Shown here piece after piece: positions 45,758 through 55,179 of a DNA stretch of 64,000 nt (positions within the stretch are counted from its first letter, which is position 1; every line of letters begins with the position of its first letter). The notes under the pieces are model-generated. The model did no database searches and was not told the DNA's origin. It saw only the letters and a program-made list of their open reading frames with translations. The position numbers and the translations under genes were made by a program. This stretch comes from Caldibacillus thermoamylovorans (GTDB lineage Bacteria; Bacillota; Bacilli; Bacillales; Caldibacillaceae): the NCBI RefSeq assembly GCF_000751775.1, contig NZ_CCRF01000061.1:124001-188000 (forward strand), given 5' to 3'.

Positions 45758-46339
45758 TTAATCTTTACTCAATTTTTCAAAAAACAAATCCGCTTCCTCC
45801 TGTGTTATATCGTTTTCTTCCGTCTCAGGGAGCGGTGGAAGTTCCTTCAAGTCTTTTAAACCGAAATAATCTAAAAACTCCTTTGTCGTTCCATAGAGAA
45901 TGGCTCTGCCTGTTCCTTCCGCACGTCCCACTTCTTGAATCAACCCTTTTGCCACTAATGTTTGAATAGGCCTTTCTGTTTTTACACCACGAATTTCCTC
46001 GATTTCTGCACGGGTAATCGGCTGTTTATAGGCGATAATTGTTAACGTCTCCAGTGCCGCTTGGGATAAGGTGGAAGCGTTTGGAACTTCCACTAATCGC
46101 TTTAAGTAAATGGCATATTCCTTCTTAGTTGCCAATTGATATGTACCGGCAATTTGGATAAGTGATATCCCACGATTTTCATTATGATCATAATCATTTT
46201 TTAATAACCGGATCATCTCTTCAACTTCAAATTCCGGAAGTTCCATTACTTTGGCAATTTGTTTCAAAGTTAATCCTTCGTCACCTGCTGCAAACAATAG
46301 ACTTTCCAAGATTCCAAGCCAATTTTCACTGCTCAACAT
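45758..46339 (-). CDS. scpB: Segregation and condensation protein B
   Basis: This 193-aa winged-helix protein forms the SMC-ScpAB condensin. ESLLFAAGDEGLTLKQI is near residue 11, AALETLTIIAYKQPITRAEI near 95 and GRAILYGTTKEFLDYFGL near 145, followed by an acidic tail. ATG 46339 is chosen to match orthologs and spacing from GAAGAAGG; ATG 46354, overlapping scpA, is possible. It is coupled to scpA. Confidence 0.93.
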   Translation of the reverse strand: MLSSENWLGILESLLFAAGDEGLTLKQIAKVMELPEFEVEEMIRLLKNDYDHNENRGISLIQIAGTYQLATKKEYAIYLKRLVEVPNASTLSQAALETLTIIAYKQPITRAEIEEIRGVKTERPIQTLVAKGLIQEVGRAEGTGRAILYGTTKEFLDYFGLKDLKELPPLPETEENDITQEEADLFFEKLSKD

Positions 46340-46350
46340 CGTCACCTTCT

Positions 46351-47106
46351 TCATACATTGCCTTTTGTAGTCAGCCAAATATCGGCAAAATTATCGCGCT
46401 GCTCGATTAAAATCTGATTCCGTTTCATCAATTCGAGAATGGCCAAAAAGGTTGTCACAATATAATTTTTATCCGGGTAAGGAAACAGGTCATTAAAATT
46501 TACCCAACTAACTGAGTGCTCTAACACCTGGTAAACTTCTTCCATTCGTTTCTCAATGGAGATCTCTTCACGAGTAATTTTGGTGTGGAGCGGTTTCTGC
46601 AATCTTCTTCTGCGCATTAATTTATGGAAGGCACCCAACATATCATAGACAGTCACCGCTTTTTCGCCAGCGGTAACCGGAATCCCGGAAGAATACTCCG
46701 AGAGATCACTGGGCGGTTTCGTATAAATTAACAATCGGTCTGCCTCTTTTTCTTTTAATTTAGCCGAGGCCTCTTTATATTTTCGATATTCAATAAGTCT
46801 TAAAACCAGTTCATCCCTTGGGTCCTCACCAAAACCTTCTTCATATGGCATGTCTTCATCGATGGAGTCATTATATTTTGGCAGTAACATCTGACTTTTT
46901 ATCGCCAATAATGTAGCCGCCATGACCAAGTACTCACTGGCAACATCGAGTTCCAATTCCTGCATGGTATGAATATATAACAAATATTGTTCAGTGATTT
47001 CCTGCATCGGGATATCATATATATCGACTTCCATCGTTTTGATTAAATGCAAAAGCAGGTCGAGAGGGCCCTCAAATACAGCCGTTTTAAAATTCATCAA
47101 CATCAT
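46351..47106 (-). CDS. scpA: Segregation and condensation protein A
   Basis: This 251-aa kleisin bridges the SMC heads. FEGPLDLLLHLIKTMEVDIY is near residue 10, EYLVMAATLLAIKSQMLLP near 60 and a C-terminal winged helix (FLAILELMKRNQILIEQ) near 225. ATG 47106 follows a weak GGGGTAA; longer in-frame sequence upstream runs into a repeat-like inverted hairpin. It precedes scpB as in B. subtilis. Confidence 0.93.
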   Translation of the reverse strand: MMLMNFKTAVFEGPLDLLLHLIKTMEVDIYDIPMQEITEQYLLYIHTMQELELDVASEYLVMAATLLAIKSQMLLPKYNDSIDEDMPYEEGFGEDPRDELVLRLIEYRKYKEASAKLKEKEADRLLIYTKPPSDLSEYSSGIPVTAGEKAVTVYDMLGAFHKLMRRRRLQKPLHTKITREEISIEKRMEEVYQVLEHSVSWVNFNDLFPYPDKNYIVTTFLAILELMKRNQILIEQRDNFADIWLTTKGNV

Positions 47107-47151
47107 CGTATTACCCCAATAGTTTTTTTTCAATTTTATTGGCAACATAAA

Positions 47152-47230
47152 AGGGCTGTCCAAAAACCTGTGAGAATTCATGTCACTATCACCATTTGTG
47201 AGTTGGGACAGTTATTGGTTGGACAGCCCT
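47152..47230. repeat. Inverted-repeat element of about 80 bp between ribT and scpA
   Basis: AGGGCTGTCCAA (47152-47163) and TTGGACAGCCCT (47219-47230) are perfect 12-bp inverted ends around a 55-nt AT-rich core with an internal TGTCACTATCACC. Ends of the GGGCTGTCC type are common at insertion sequences, so a MITE-like origin is possible. On the minus strand it also ends in CCCTTTTATG and may terminate ribT. Confidence 0.5.
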
Positions 47231-47238
47231 AAATACTA

Positions 47239-47595
<357 letters not shown>

Positions 47596-47717
47596 TCATT
47601 ATATTAAACTATTCCATTGTTATTTTTTCCATAATGAGATTAAGTTATACAGCGACAATAAAATTGCAATTGCAGATACAGTCGGTTCAGGCAGTTTGAA
47701 TATAAACGATTGATTTA

Positions 47718-47826
47718 GTAAAACTTTCGTCAGTACGGGTTTTCCCCGCTAATGGTAGTTGAACCAATCAGGCGCACTTGCGGTCACTGAGCTTCCACCT
47801 TTAGGAGGAGCCTTAGGGCAGGTTAA
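47718..47826. repeat. Degenerate R1 element, copy C
   Basis: AAACTTTCGTCAGTACGGG, TTTTCCCCGCTAATGG and TAGTTGAACCAATCAGGC align with the 5' half of R1 copies A and B. The inner core is replaced by CCACCTTTAGGAGGAGCC. It lies in the 404-bp gap between ribT and lysA; the rest of that gap holds nothing recognised. Confidence 0.6.
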
Positions 47827-47990
47827 TTCCGGAAAAACTCATCAATCCCTCCTATACGAATACCAAGTTTAGTATACGCGGTATTATTTTACAACATTTT
47901 AAGCTATTTTTCTATTATCTCTTTTCAAGTGCCTTTCCACGACAAAAGGAAAATCATTTAACATATTGATAAAAATTACAACAGGCTTCT

Positions 47991-49304
47991 CTATTTTTTT
48001 ACGACTTCATATAAGGGGCGATCAAGCTTTATTATGTCTTGATAGCTTTCTCTTTCAACAACAAGTGTTGCCTGCCCGTTTTCGACAAATACAACAGCAG
48101 GTCGCGGCAGCCGATTATAATTGCTTGCCATCGAATACCCGTAAGCACCGGTACAAAAAACAGCTAAAATATCTCCCGGTTGTGTTTTTGCCAAAGGGAT
48201 ATTCCAGATCAACATATCACCTGATTCACAGGCTTTACCGGCAATGGAAACAACTTCTTTATCAGAATGGATTGCTTTATTGGCAACAAGGGCTTCATAT
48301 TTTGCCTGATATAAAGCCGGACGAATATTGTCGCTCATCCCACCGTCGACAGCTACATATTTTCTTACACCAATGACCTCTTTTGTAGAACCAATTGAAT
48401 ATAATGTCGTTCCTGCATCGCCAACTAATGATCTTCCCGGCTCAATCCATACTTCGGGTAAAGTAATATGATTTTCAGCAGCCTGCTTTTTAACTTCTGT
48501 CAGTATTGCAGAAACGTAATCTTCCGGTTCAAGCGGTGCATCCGTTTCAGTATAGCGAATGCCAAATCCCCCGCCGACATTCACGACAGTCGGTTCATAC
48601 TGAAATTCTTCTTTCCATTGTGTAATATGAGTAAATAATTTGTCAATAGCTAATAAGAAACCGGTTGTTTCGAATATTTGTGATCCGATATGGCAATGAA
48701 TGCCCAACACGTTAAAAGAGGAGGACAATGCTGTATCCAACGCATGTTTTGCTTGACCGCTATTTAAATCAAATCCGAATTTTGAATCTTCCTGACCGGT
48801 TAAAATATAATCATGTGTATGAGCTTCAATACCCGGTGTGACCCGAAGCAAAATATTCACTTTTACATTTTTTTCCCGACAAAGCTGATCAAGGATATCC
48901 AATTCATAAAAATTATCAACAACAAAACAGCCGACCCGATAATCTAATGCCATCTCAATTTCTGCCGGGCTTTTATTATTCCCGTGAAAATGAATTTTTT
49001 CCGGGGGGAAACCGGCCATCATTGCTGTATATAATTCTCCACCGGATACAACATCCAGTGCAAGTCCTTCTTCATTTATCACTTGTAAAATTGCTAAAGA
49101 CGAAAAAGCTTTACTTGCATAAGCTACTTGGCCCGGCATACCAGCTTTTTGAAAAGCACCGACAAAGCTTCTCGCCCGCTTCCGAATCAATTCTACATCA
49201 TATACATAAAGCGGTGTTCCAAATTGGTTTGCCAACTCCACTGTGTCACAACCACCAATTTCCAAATGACCGTACTGATTCACACACATTGTCCCGTGTA
49301 ACAT
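47991..49304 (-). CDS. lysA: Diaminopimelate decarboxylase
   Basis: This 437-aa PLP enzyme (alanine-racemase fold) makes L-lysine from meso-diaminopimelate. The PLP Lys is in VAYASKAFSS near residue 63, GVHCHIGSQ-like GIHCHIGSQIF near 200, GGGFGIRY near 245, EPGRSLVGDAGTT near 290 and CESGDM near 360. ATG follows GAGGTGAG. It lies downstream of spoVAF as in B. subtilis, which makes sense since dipicolinate and lysine share a pathway. Confidence 0.96.
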   Translation of the reverse strand: MLHGTMCVNQYGHLEIGGCDTVELANQFGTPLYVYDVELIRKRARSFVGAFQKAGMPGQVAYASKAFSSLAILQVINEEGLALDVVSGGELYTAMMAGFPPEKIHFHGNNKSPAEIEMALDYRVGCFVVDNFYELDILDQLCREKNVKVNILLRVTPGIEAHTHDYILTGQEDSKFGFDLNSGQAKHALDTALSSSFNVLGIHCHIGSQIFETTGFLLAIDKLFTHITQWKEEFQYEPTVVNVGGGFGIRYTETDAPLEPEDYVSAILTEVKKQAAENHITLPEVWIEPGRSLVGDAGTTLYSIGSTKEVIGVRKYVAVDGGMSDNIRPALYQAKYEALVANKAIHSDKEVVSIAGKACESGDMLIWNIPLAKTQPGDILAVFCTGAYGYSMASNYNRLPRPAVVFVENGQATLVVERESYQDIIKLDRPLYEVVKK

Positions 49305-49438
49305 TCCAACTCACCTCAGCTACATTTTGAACTCCCATTGATCCGAACAATGAATCTAATCTATAATAGGAAAACTTTATCATATTCGTATTTGCATTGC
49401 AATGGATACTGTTTCATCTCAAAACATATTTTTCCGAT

Positions 49439-49472
49439 AAATAGAAAACAGCCGTATCTATTATGACGGCTG
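49439..49472 (-). terminator. spoVA terminator overlapping the spoVAF stop
   Basis: CAGCCGT and ACGGCTG form a 7-bp stem, followed on the minus strand by TTTTCTATTT. The first arm encodes the last two codons of spoVAF and the stop lies in the loop. Confidence 0.8.
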
Positions 49473-50939
49473 CTTTACCCGATTTCTCGGATGGACGATA
49501 CTCGGTCTGATTTTCGACCCGGGTGTGGACCTTCTTAATAAAATTTGCATGAATGCTTTCGGTTGAAACGGGATAAACGGCCATAAGTACGGGGTATTTA
49601 ATGAACGAATTTGTGCTAAATATAAGATAAAAAAGGTTGTTCCTATCACAAATCCCGGTACTTTAAAAATAGCAACCAAAATTAAAATAACTAATCTGGC
49701 AATTTTATTGGCCACACTTAATTCATAACTTGGTGTAGCAAAGGTGCCAATTGCAGAAACGGCAACGTATAAAATCACTTCGGAAATAAATAATCCGACG
49801 TCCACGGCAATTTCCCCAATTAAAACAGCGGCGATAATGCCCATTGCTGTGGATAATGGTGTCGGCGTGTGAATGGCTGCCAACCTAAGAAATTCAATCC
49901 CCAAATCACAAATAAACAACTGCAAAATGACGGGAACATGTGATTTTTTATTTGGTCCAATATAATTAATAGTTTCAGGTAGTAAATCCGGTTGGATAAC
50001 AAAAAGTAACCAAAGAGGCAAAAGAAATAAAGATGCAAAAATACCGATAAATCGCGTCCAGCGTATAAAGGTGCCGACTGCAGCGGATTGACGATATTCT
50101 TCGGCATGTTGGACATGATGGAAATAGGTTGTTGGCGTGATTATAACACTTGGTGAAGTATCTGCAATAATCAAAACGTGCCCCTCTAATAAGTGGGTTG
50201 CTGCAACATCCGCCCGTTCTGTGTAGCGGACAAGCGGAAAAGGATTATACCCTTGTTTGACTAAAAATTCTTCAATCGCTTTATCTGCCATTGTTAAACC
50301 GTCAATTTTAATCTGTTCAATTTCTTTTTTAATGGTTTTGACTAAACCCGGGTTCGTTACATCTTTCAAATAGACGATGGCGATATCGGTTTTTGATCGT
50401 TCCCCTACCTTAATCAGTTCCGTTCTCAGCCGTTCATCGCGAATTCGCCTTCTAATTAATGCCGTATTCATAATAATATTTTCTACAAAACCATCTCTTG
50501 AGCCACGAACAACCTTCTCGGTATCCGGTTCTTCCGGTTGTCTTCCGGGATAATCACGAGTATCAACAATAAATGCTTTGGGAAAACCTTCTACCAGAAT
50601 GGCAATTAACCCTGAGAGCACTTGGTCAACAACTTCATCTAATGTTGTCACTTTTTCTACGGAATTATTATTAATCCGATTATCAACTAAGTCTCCTAAT
50701 TGTTCAGAAGTGATATCCTGACGATTGTCATTCAAGTGAACCAACTCTTGCAGCGTTCGCAAAATCAATAAAGTATCCGTTAAGCCGTTTACATAATAAA
50801 GATGAATTTCTTTATCTAAAACCTTGAATTTCCTTAATCCTAAATCAAAACTGGTCCCTAAACCGACGTTATCTTTCATATACTGTTCAACTTCGGCTAA
50901 TGATTTCGGAATCGGCTTCTTATTTTGTTTATCCTCCAT
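49461..50939 (-). CDS. spoVAF: SpoVAF, GerA-type membrane protein
   Basis: This 492-aa protein is related to germinant receptor A subunits. It has a soluble N-terminal half and a C-terminal membrane half of about six helices (residues 290-460), including IGEIAVDVGLFISEVILY. In B. subtilis it forms an ion channel with a partner that amplifies germination signals. ATG 50939 follows AAAGGTG. It follows spoVAB directly; the usual spoVAC, AD and AE genes between them are missing. Confidence 0.93.
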   Translation of the reverse strand: MEDKQNKKPIPKSLAEVEQYMKDNVGLGTSFDLGLRKFKVLDKEIHLYYVNGLTDTLLILRTLQELVHLNDNRQDITSEQLGDLVDNRINNNSVEKVTTLDEVVDQVLSGLIAILVEGFPKAFIVDTRDYPGRQPEEPDTEKVVRGSRDGFVENIIMNTALIRRRIRDERLRTELIKVGERSKTDIAIVYLKDVTNPGLVKTIKKEIEQIKIDGLTMADKAIEEFLVKQGYNPFPLVRYTERADVAATHLLEGHVLIIADTSPSVIITPTTYFHHVQHAEEYRQSAAVGTFIRWTRFIGIFASLFLLPLWLLFVIQPDLLPETINYIGPNKKSHVPVILQLFICDLGIEFLRLAAIHTPTPLSTAMGIIAAVLIGEIAVDVGLFISEVILYVAVSAIGTFATPSYELSVANKIARLVILILVAIFKVPGFVIGTTFFILYLAQIRSLNTPYLWPFIPFQPKAFMQILLRRSTPGSKIRPSIVHPRNRVKQPS

Positions 50940-51007
50940 ATTTCCAACACCTTTCTTAGATGTATACAATCGGTTTTGATAAAATTTTGTTACCGGGCTC
51001 GCTATGA

Positions 51008-51430
51008 TTATAAATTGACAAAGTAGAGCCAATGAAACAGCGAACCCAGTATTTTCCCAAGCACAAGCGCAGCCAGTAAGTATAGTAACCGATCGTCTAA
51101 ATGAATTCGTTTAAAAATTAACGGTAAAACATTTATAGCCTCATAAAGAGCTGCCGCCAACATACCGACAAAGACACCGTGAAAGAGCCCGATAATCATT
51201 ACGAAAAACATTGGCAATTCGAGATAAATCTTTTGTAAACCAAAAACGGTTCCAACCAAAACACCTAACGTCACAGCCCATTCATAGAATAAAATCATTT
51301 TCATTGATTTCGTTAACTGCATTAATCTCGGAATAATGCCTAAAACAGTGATAAATGCGACAAACCCTGCCCCTACCGCAAAGCCGCAAGCAAGTCCGAC
51401 TCCGATCACAAAGATAATTTTAATGGCCAT
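51008..51430 (-). CDS. spoVAB: Stage V sporulation protein AB
   Basis: This 140-aa membrane protein has four helices. GAGFVAFITVLGIIPRLMQL near residue 21 and GVFVGMLAAALYEAINVLP near 85 are conserved. It ends LGSLFHWLYFVNL. Its start shares one base with the spoVAA stop (TAATG). It is part of the spoVA dipicolinate transport operon. Confidence 0.92.
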   Translation of the reverse strand: MAIKIIFVIGVGLACGFAVGAGFVAFITVLGIIPRLMQLTKSMKMILFYEWAVTLGVLVGTVFGLQKIYLELPMFFVMIIGLFHGVFVGMLAAALYEAINVLPLIFKRIHLDDRLLYLLAALVLGKILGSLFHWLYFVNL

Positions 51431-52053
51431 TACTCATCCATTCTTTTAATGCTTTCTTTATTTTCATTCATAATGACATATTGATCGAGACTTTGCTGGT
51501 AGTTAAACATTTCTACTTCCAGTGGACTAGGCTCATCGTTAATCCGCTTTTTAAAAAAATGGTTAAAAAATAAAGTCATCCCTAACCCTAAACCGATCGA
51601 ATAAGGAATTTGAATGGTTAAAGGTTTTTGATCTTCTATGCCCGTTAATAAGTGAAATAACTTTTGGTGTACTGTTTGCATGCTTACATCTTCATGGAAA
51701 TTCATGATTGAAACGGCGGATCCGATAAATAATAACAACCAAACAATTACAAATATCGGAATCGACATTTTTACCTTCTTCAAAATGACTTCAACAATCG
51801 TTTGTTGAGGACCCACGAGCTGTATATCAGTATCGTTTAATTGTTCTGTAATTACTTGAATTACTTTCATTCCGTCGATGATAATAATATTATTATCTTC
51901 TTTCTTCACTTGATGAACGATTAAATTTCCCAATGTATTCATCACAGTTTTGGGTGCAGTGATCAATGCAATATCTTTCAAATAAACGGTCGCACCGGTT
52001 TTTACTTGAACCCGGTGACGGAGACGGATATAGATTGTTGTATCCAATTCCAT
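51430..52053 (-). CDS. spoVAA: Stage V sporulation protein AA
   Basis: This 207-aa protein has an N-terminal soluble domain, a helix (VIVWLLLFIGSAVSIMNFHEDVS near residue 108) and a second near 155 (IQIPYSIGLGLGMTLFFNH), with NDEPSPLEVEMFNYQ near the end. ATG 52053 is chosen because the product begins MELDTTIYIRLRHRV like B. subtilis; the TTG at 52062 is an alternative. It is first in the reduced spoVA operon and forespore expressed in relatives. Confidence 0.92.
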   Translation of the reverse strand: MELDTTIYIRLRHRVQVKTGATVYLKDIALITAPKTVMNTLGNLIVHQVKKEDNNIIIIDGMKVIQVITEQLNDTDIQLVGPQQTIVEVILKKVKMSIPIFVIVWLLLFIGSAVSIMNFHEDVSMQTVHQKLFHLLTGIEDQKPLTIQIPYSIGLGLGMTLFFNHFFKKRINDEPSPLEVEMFNYQQSLDQYVIMNENKESIKRMDE

Positions 52054-52112
52054 CACTTCCAATTCGATTTTCTCGTACGTTTAGTATTCGTCAAGTGAGA
52101 ACATTTCATGAA

Positions 52113-52151
52113 AACCAAAAAAAACCAAATGGATCAAACATCCATTTGGTT
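52113..52151 (-). terminator. spoIIA operon terminator overlapping the sigF end
   Basis: CCAAATGGAT and ATCCATTTGG form a 10-bp stem, followed on the minus strand by TTTTTTTTGG. The first arm encodes the last codons of sigF, whose TGA (52136-52134) is inside the hairpin. Confidence 0.88.
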
Positions 52152-52892
52152 CTTTATTTGCTTCAATATTTTCTTTTCCAATCTCGACACTTGCACTTGA
52201 GAAATTCCTAATCGCCCGGCAACTTCCGCCTGTGTTTGATCATTATAATACCGCAAAAAGACGATAAGTTTCTCCCGATCATCCAAACCTTCAATGGCCT
52301 CTTTTAATGCGATTTTATCAAACCATTTTCCTTCTTCTTGATCCGAGATTTGATCGAGGAGCGTGATCGGGTCTCCGTCGTTTTCATAGACGATTTCATG
52401 TATGGATGTAGGAGCCATGACAGCTTCTTGGGCCAATAATATTTCATCTACCGGAATTTCAAGATAGTCGCTTACTTCATAAATAGTCGGGGCACGTCCC
52501 AACTCTTTAGCCAGGTCATCTTTCGCCCGGCGGATTTTATTACCGACTTCCTTCAAGGATCGACTCACTTTAATTGTGCCATCGTCCCTAATGAAACGTT
52601 GGATTTCTCCAATAATCATCGGAACAGCATAGGTTGAAAATTTCACATCATAAGATAAATCAAATTTATCTACCGACTTTAACAAACCGATACATCCTAT
52701 TTGGAAAAGATCATCAGGATCATAGCCCCGGTTGAGAAACCGTTGCACAACCGACCAGACGAGACGCATATTCCGTTCAACGATCTCATTCCTTGCTTCT
52801 TGATCTCCCGCCTGACTTTTCTTAATTAGTTCCTTGATTTCTCCATCCTTTGTAAAAGATTGATCGGAATCTTTTTTAACCTCCACATCCAT
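52134..52892 (-). CDS. sigF: Forespore RNA polymerase sigma factor SigF
   Basis: This 252-aa sigma factor directs early forespore transcription. Region 2 (NMRLVWSVVQRFLNRGYDPD; LLKSVDKFDLSYDVKFSTYA) is at about 45-110, region 3 near 125-170 and region 4 with helix-turn-helix QAEVAGRLGISQVQVSRLE near 220. ATG 52892 (MDVEVKK, as in B. subtilis) is better spaced from AAGGGG than the GTG two codons before. It is the third gene of spoIIAA-AB-sigF. Confidence 0.97.
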   Translation of the reverse strand: MDVEVKKDSDQSFTKDGEIKELIKKSQAGDQEARNEIVERNMRLVWSVVQRFLNRGYDPDDLFQIGCIGLLKSVDKFDLSYDVKFSTYAVPMIIGEIQRFIRDDGTIKVSRSLKEVGNKIRRAKDDLAKELGRAPTIYEVSDYLEIPVDEILLAQEAVMAPTSIHEIVYENDGDPITLLDQISDQEEGKWFDKIALKEAIEGLDDREKLIVFLRYYNDQTQAEVAGRLGISQVQVSRLEKKILKQIKNQMDV

Positions 52893-52904
52893 TGGCACTA
52901 CCCC

Positions 52905-53345
52905 TTAATTGAACACTGCTTTTGCATTGGACAATTTTTTTTTCAAACGGACAACCGTTCCGTGATTTGGATCGGATTCAATTGTCATTTCATCAACAAA
53001 ATTTTCCATAATGGTAAATCCCATACCGGAACGTTCTAATTCCGGTTTTGTTGTAAACAATGGTTGTTTTGCTTCCTCAATATTCGAAATACCAATACCT
53101 TCGTCACGGATTTCAAGTTCTACCGTGTCACCATCGAGCCAGGCGGAAATATAAACATAACCTTCCCTTTTATTTTCATAGCCATGGATAATGGCATTCG
53201 TGACCGCTTCCGAGACGGCCGTTTTAATTTCCGTCAATTCATCCATGGTCGGATCCAGTTGAGCAACAAATGCTGAAACGGTTACCCGTGCAAACGATTC
53301 GTTTTGACTTATGGCACGGAACTTTAAGTGCATTTCATTATTCAT
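52905..53345 (-). CDS. spoIIAB: Anti-sigma F factor SpoIIAB
   Basis: This 146-aa GHKL-type serine kinase holds SigF inactive and phosphorylates Spo[21 protein letters not shown] (N box) is near residue 43, [14 protein letters not shown] (G1) near 78, and [19 protein letters not shown] (G2 and ATP lid) near 98. It starts one base after spoIIAA ends. Confidence 0.97.
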   Translation of the reverse strand: MNNEMHLKFRAISQNESFARVTVSAFVAQLDPTMDELTEIKTAVSEAVTNAIIHGYENKREGYVYISAWLDGDTVELEIRDEGIGISNIEEAKQPLFTTKPELERSGMGFTIMENFVDEMTIESDPNHGTVVRLKKKLSNAKAVFN

Positions 53346-53346
53346 A

Positions 53347-53700
53347 TTAGGCTACCCCCAATCTATGTAAAGCTTGTTCTTCTGACGGATCAATGCGGAT
53401 AATTTTATATAATCCGGACATATCCAACAGTCTTTCGATTGAAGGGGGAACAGAACAAATAATCATTTCACCATTTGCCTGTTTCATTTGTTTGTATCTG
53501 CCCAATATGACACCAAGTCCCGAGCTATCCATAAATGATAGGTTTTCAAGATTTAAAATTAAATGTCGAACTTGTTTTTCTTCTATGGCTTGAGAAACTT
53601 GTTCACGAACTTGATCAGCCGTATGATGGTCCAGTTCGCCGCTTAATCTCACTACTAAAATATACTTCTCTTTCCATTCAAAATGTACTTGCAGACTCAC
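53347..53700 (-). CDS. spoIIAA: Anti-sigma F antagonist SpoIIAA
   Basis: This 117-aa STAS protein, when unphosphorylated, frees SigF from SpoIIAB. The phosphorylated Ser is in [17 protein letters not shown] near residue 58. The start is GTG 53700 behind AAGGAGG. A sigma-H-type promoter lies 30-60 nt upstream. The product feeds SpoIIE phosphatase control encoded elsewhere. Confidence 0.97.
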   Translation of the reverse strand: MSLQVHFEWKEKYILVVRLSGELDHHTADQVREQVSQAIEEKQVRHLILNLENLSFMDSSGLGVILGRYKQMKQANGEMIICSVPPSIERLLDMSGLYKIIRIDPSEEQALHRLGVA

Positions 53701-53731
53701 TATACATGCCTCCTTCTTTCGTATAGTGAGT

Positions 53732-53761
53732 CAATTCGATATGGATCAATGAAATTCCTTC
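53732..53761 (-). promoter_or_regulatory. Sigma-H promoter of the spoIIA operon
   Basis: On the minus strand GAAGGAATT (53761-53753) and ATCGAATTG (53740-53732) are separated by 12 nt. They fit the sigma-H consensus RNAGGAWWW-N11/12-RNNGAATWW with one mismatch, and lie between dacF and spoIIAA as in B. subtilis. Confidence 0.7.
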
Positions 53762-53835
53762 TTGTTGACAAAACTAGTAAAAATTCGAGTTTTTCTCGTA
53801 TTTTTATACAAATTTCTCCAATGCCGCTATAGCTG

Positions 53836-55002
53836 TTATTGCAGTTTTGTAAACATACTGAATGAACGTTTGTACAAAGTCCACCAGCTTGCCGGCTTCA
53901 CATTCTCAGCAGCGATAGCAGAATTTTCAGAAAGGACTTTGTCGTTTTTTATCAAAACAATTTTACCGATTTCATCCCCTTTTTTAATAGGTGCTTGAAT
54001 ATGTTTATTTAACTTCAAGCTCGTTTTCACATCATCCATCTTTTCACCTTTTTTGGTTAGTAGGGAAATACTTTCACCGGCAGCTATTTTTATGTTTCGC
54101 TGCTGACCTTTTTCAACTGTAACTTTACCCAATTCATCGCCCTTTGCATAAAACTGCTTCGTTTCATATTGACTAAATGCATAATCGAACATTTCGGTAA
54201 TCAGTTTATTTCTCTCTTTAGATGTCGGTGCTCCGAAAACAACAGCAATCACACGCATATCGCCTTTTTTAGCGGTAGCTGTTAAGCAATATTTCGCTTC
54301 TTTGGTGAAACCGGTTTTTAGGCCGTCAACCCCGGGATAAAATTTCACTAACCGATTGGTATTGACAAGCCAAAATTTTTTATCCGTACCTTCACGTAAA
54401 TAGGATTCATATTGACTTGTATAATTTGTAATTTTTTCATGTTTTAATAATTCTTTGGCTAAAATGGCCATATCTCTCGCACTGCTGTAATGATTTTTCG
54501 CAGGCAGACCGGTGGCATTTTGAAATTTCGTGTCTTTTAAGCCCAGTTCTTTCGCCTTTTGATTCATCATTTTTACAAATTGCTTTTCTGAACCAGCGAT
54601 TCTCTCAGCCATCGCAACCGAAGCATCGTTAGCGGAACTGATGGAAATTGCCCGGAGTAGCTCATCGACTGTCATTTCTTCACCTTCTTCAAGGAATACT
54701 TGTGAGCCCCCCATAGATGCTGCATATTCACTGGTTCTGACTTTCTCGTTCCATTGAATTTTCCCATCTTCCAATGCTTCCATAATTAAAAGCATCGTCA
54801 TGATTTTTGTCATACTTGCAGGTGACAGTCTTTCATCGCTATTTTTTTCAAATAATACCGTTCCTGTATCTCTCTCAATAAGAATGGCCGATTTTGCGTT
54901 CTCCGCTAAATCTACTTTTACTTCTGAAGCAAAACTTGGAGTGGGAATAATAGTTGCGGATATAATTAGGGCAGTGATTATCATAACTATTGACCGTTTC
55001 AT
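53836..55002 (-). CDS. dacF: DacF, sporulation D-Ala-D-Ala carboxypeptidase (PBP I)
   Basis: This 388-aa S11 peptidase is exported (signal 1-25). SMTK is near residue 63, ISSANDA near 118, and DGLKTGFTKEAKY near 228 supplies the KTG. A C-terminal PBP5-like beta domain (about 280-360) and an amphipathic tail follow. It is upstream of spoIIAA as in B. subtilis, where it is forespore-expressed and, with DacB, tunes cortex cross-linking. ATG follows GAGGG. Confidence 0.94.
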   Translation of the reverse strand: MKRSIVMIITALIISATIIPTPSFASEVKVDLAENAKSAILIERDTGTVLFEKNSDERLSPASMTKIMTMLLIMEALEDGKIQWNEKVRTSEYAASMGGSQVFLEEGEEMTVDELLRAISISSANDASVAMAERIAGSEKQFVKMMNQKAKELGLKDTKFQNATGLPAKNHYSSARDMAILAKELLKHEKITNYTSQYESYLREGTDKKFWLVNTNRLVKFYPGVDGLKTGFTKEAKYCLTATAKKGDMRVIAVVFGAPTSKERNKLITEMFDYAFSQYETKQFYAKGDELGKVTVEKGQQRNIKIAAGESISLLTKKGEKMDDVKTSLKLNKHIQAPIKKGDEIGKIVLIKNDKVLSENSAIAAENVKPASWWTLYKRSFSMFTKLQ

Positions 55003-55140
55003 GACTTTCCCTCACTTTTAGTTATAAATACGAATCTTTTTCCCATTATTTCCAAGTTAAGGGATTTTATACAAATTTTTCTAAAAAGAAACACGAAATT
55101 GTCTTAGTTTTAAAGTTGCCGGAAGGATATACTTTCGCAT

Positions 55141-55175
55141 ATAAAGAAAACTCGGCGATTGCCGAGTTTTCTTTA
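55141..55175 (-). terminator. pdp terminator, R2 family hairpin
   Basis: ATAAAGAAAACTCGGC and GCCGAGTTTTCTTTA form a 15-bp stem with a 4-nt loop, 5 nt after the pdp stop. The stem is identical to that at 16628. Confidence 0.85.
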
Positions 55176-55179
55176 AACT

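Noticed and set aside
47966-48376. Plus-strand 136-codon frame in lysA
   Set aside because: Antisense to a highly conserved enzyme gene; Gln/His/Arg-rich as expected for reverse reading.
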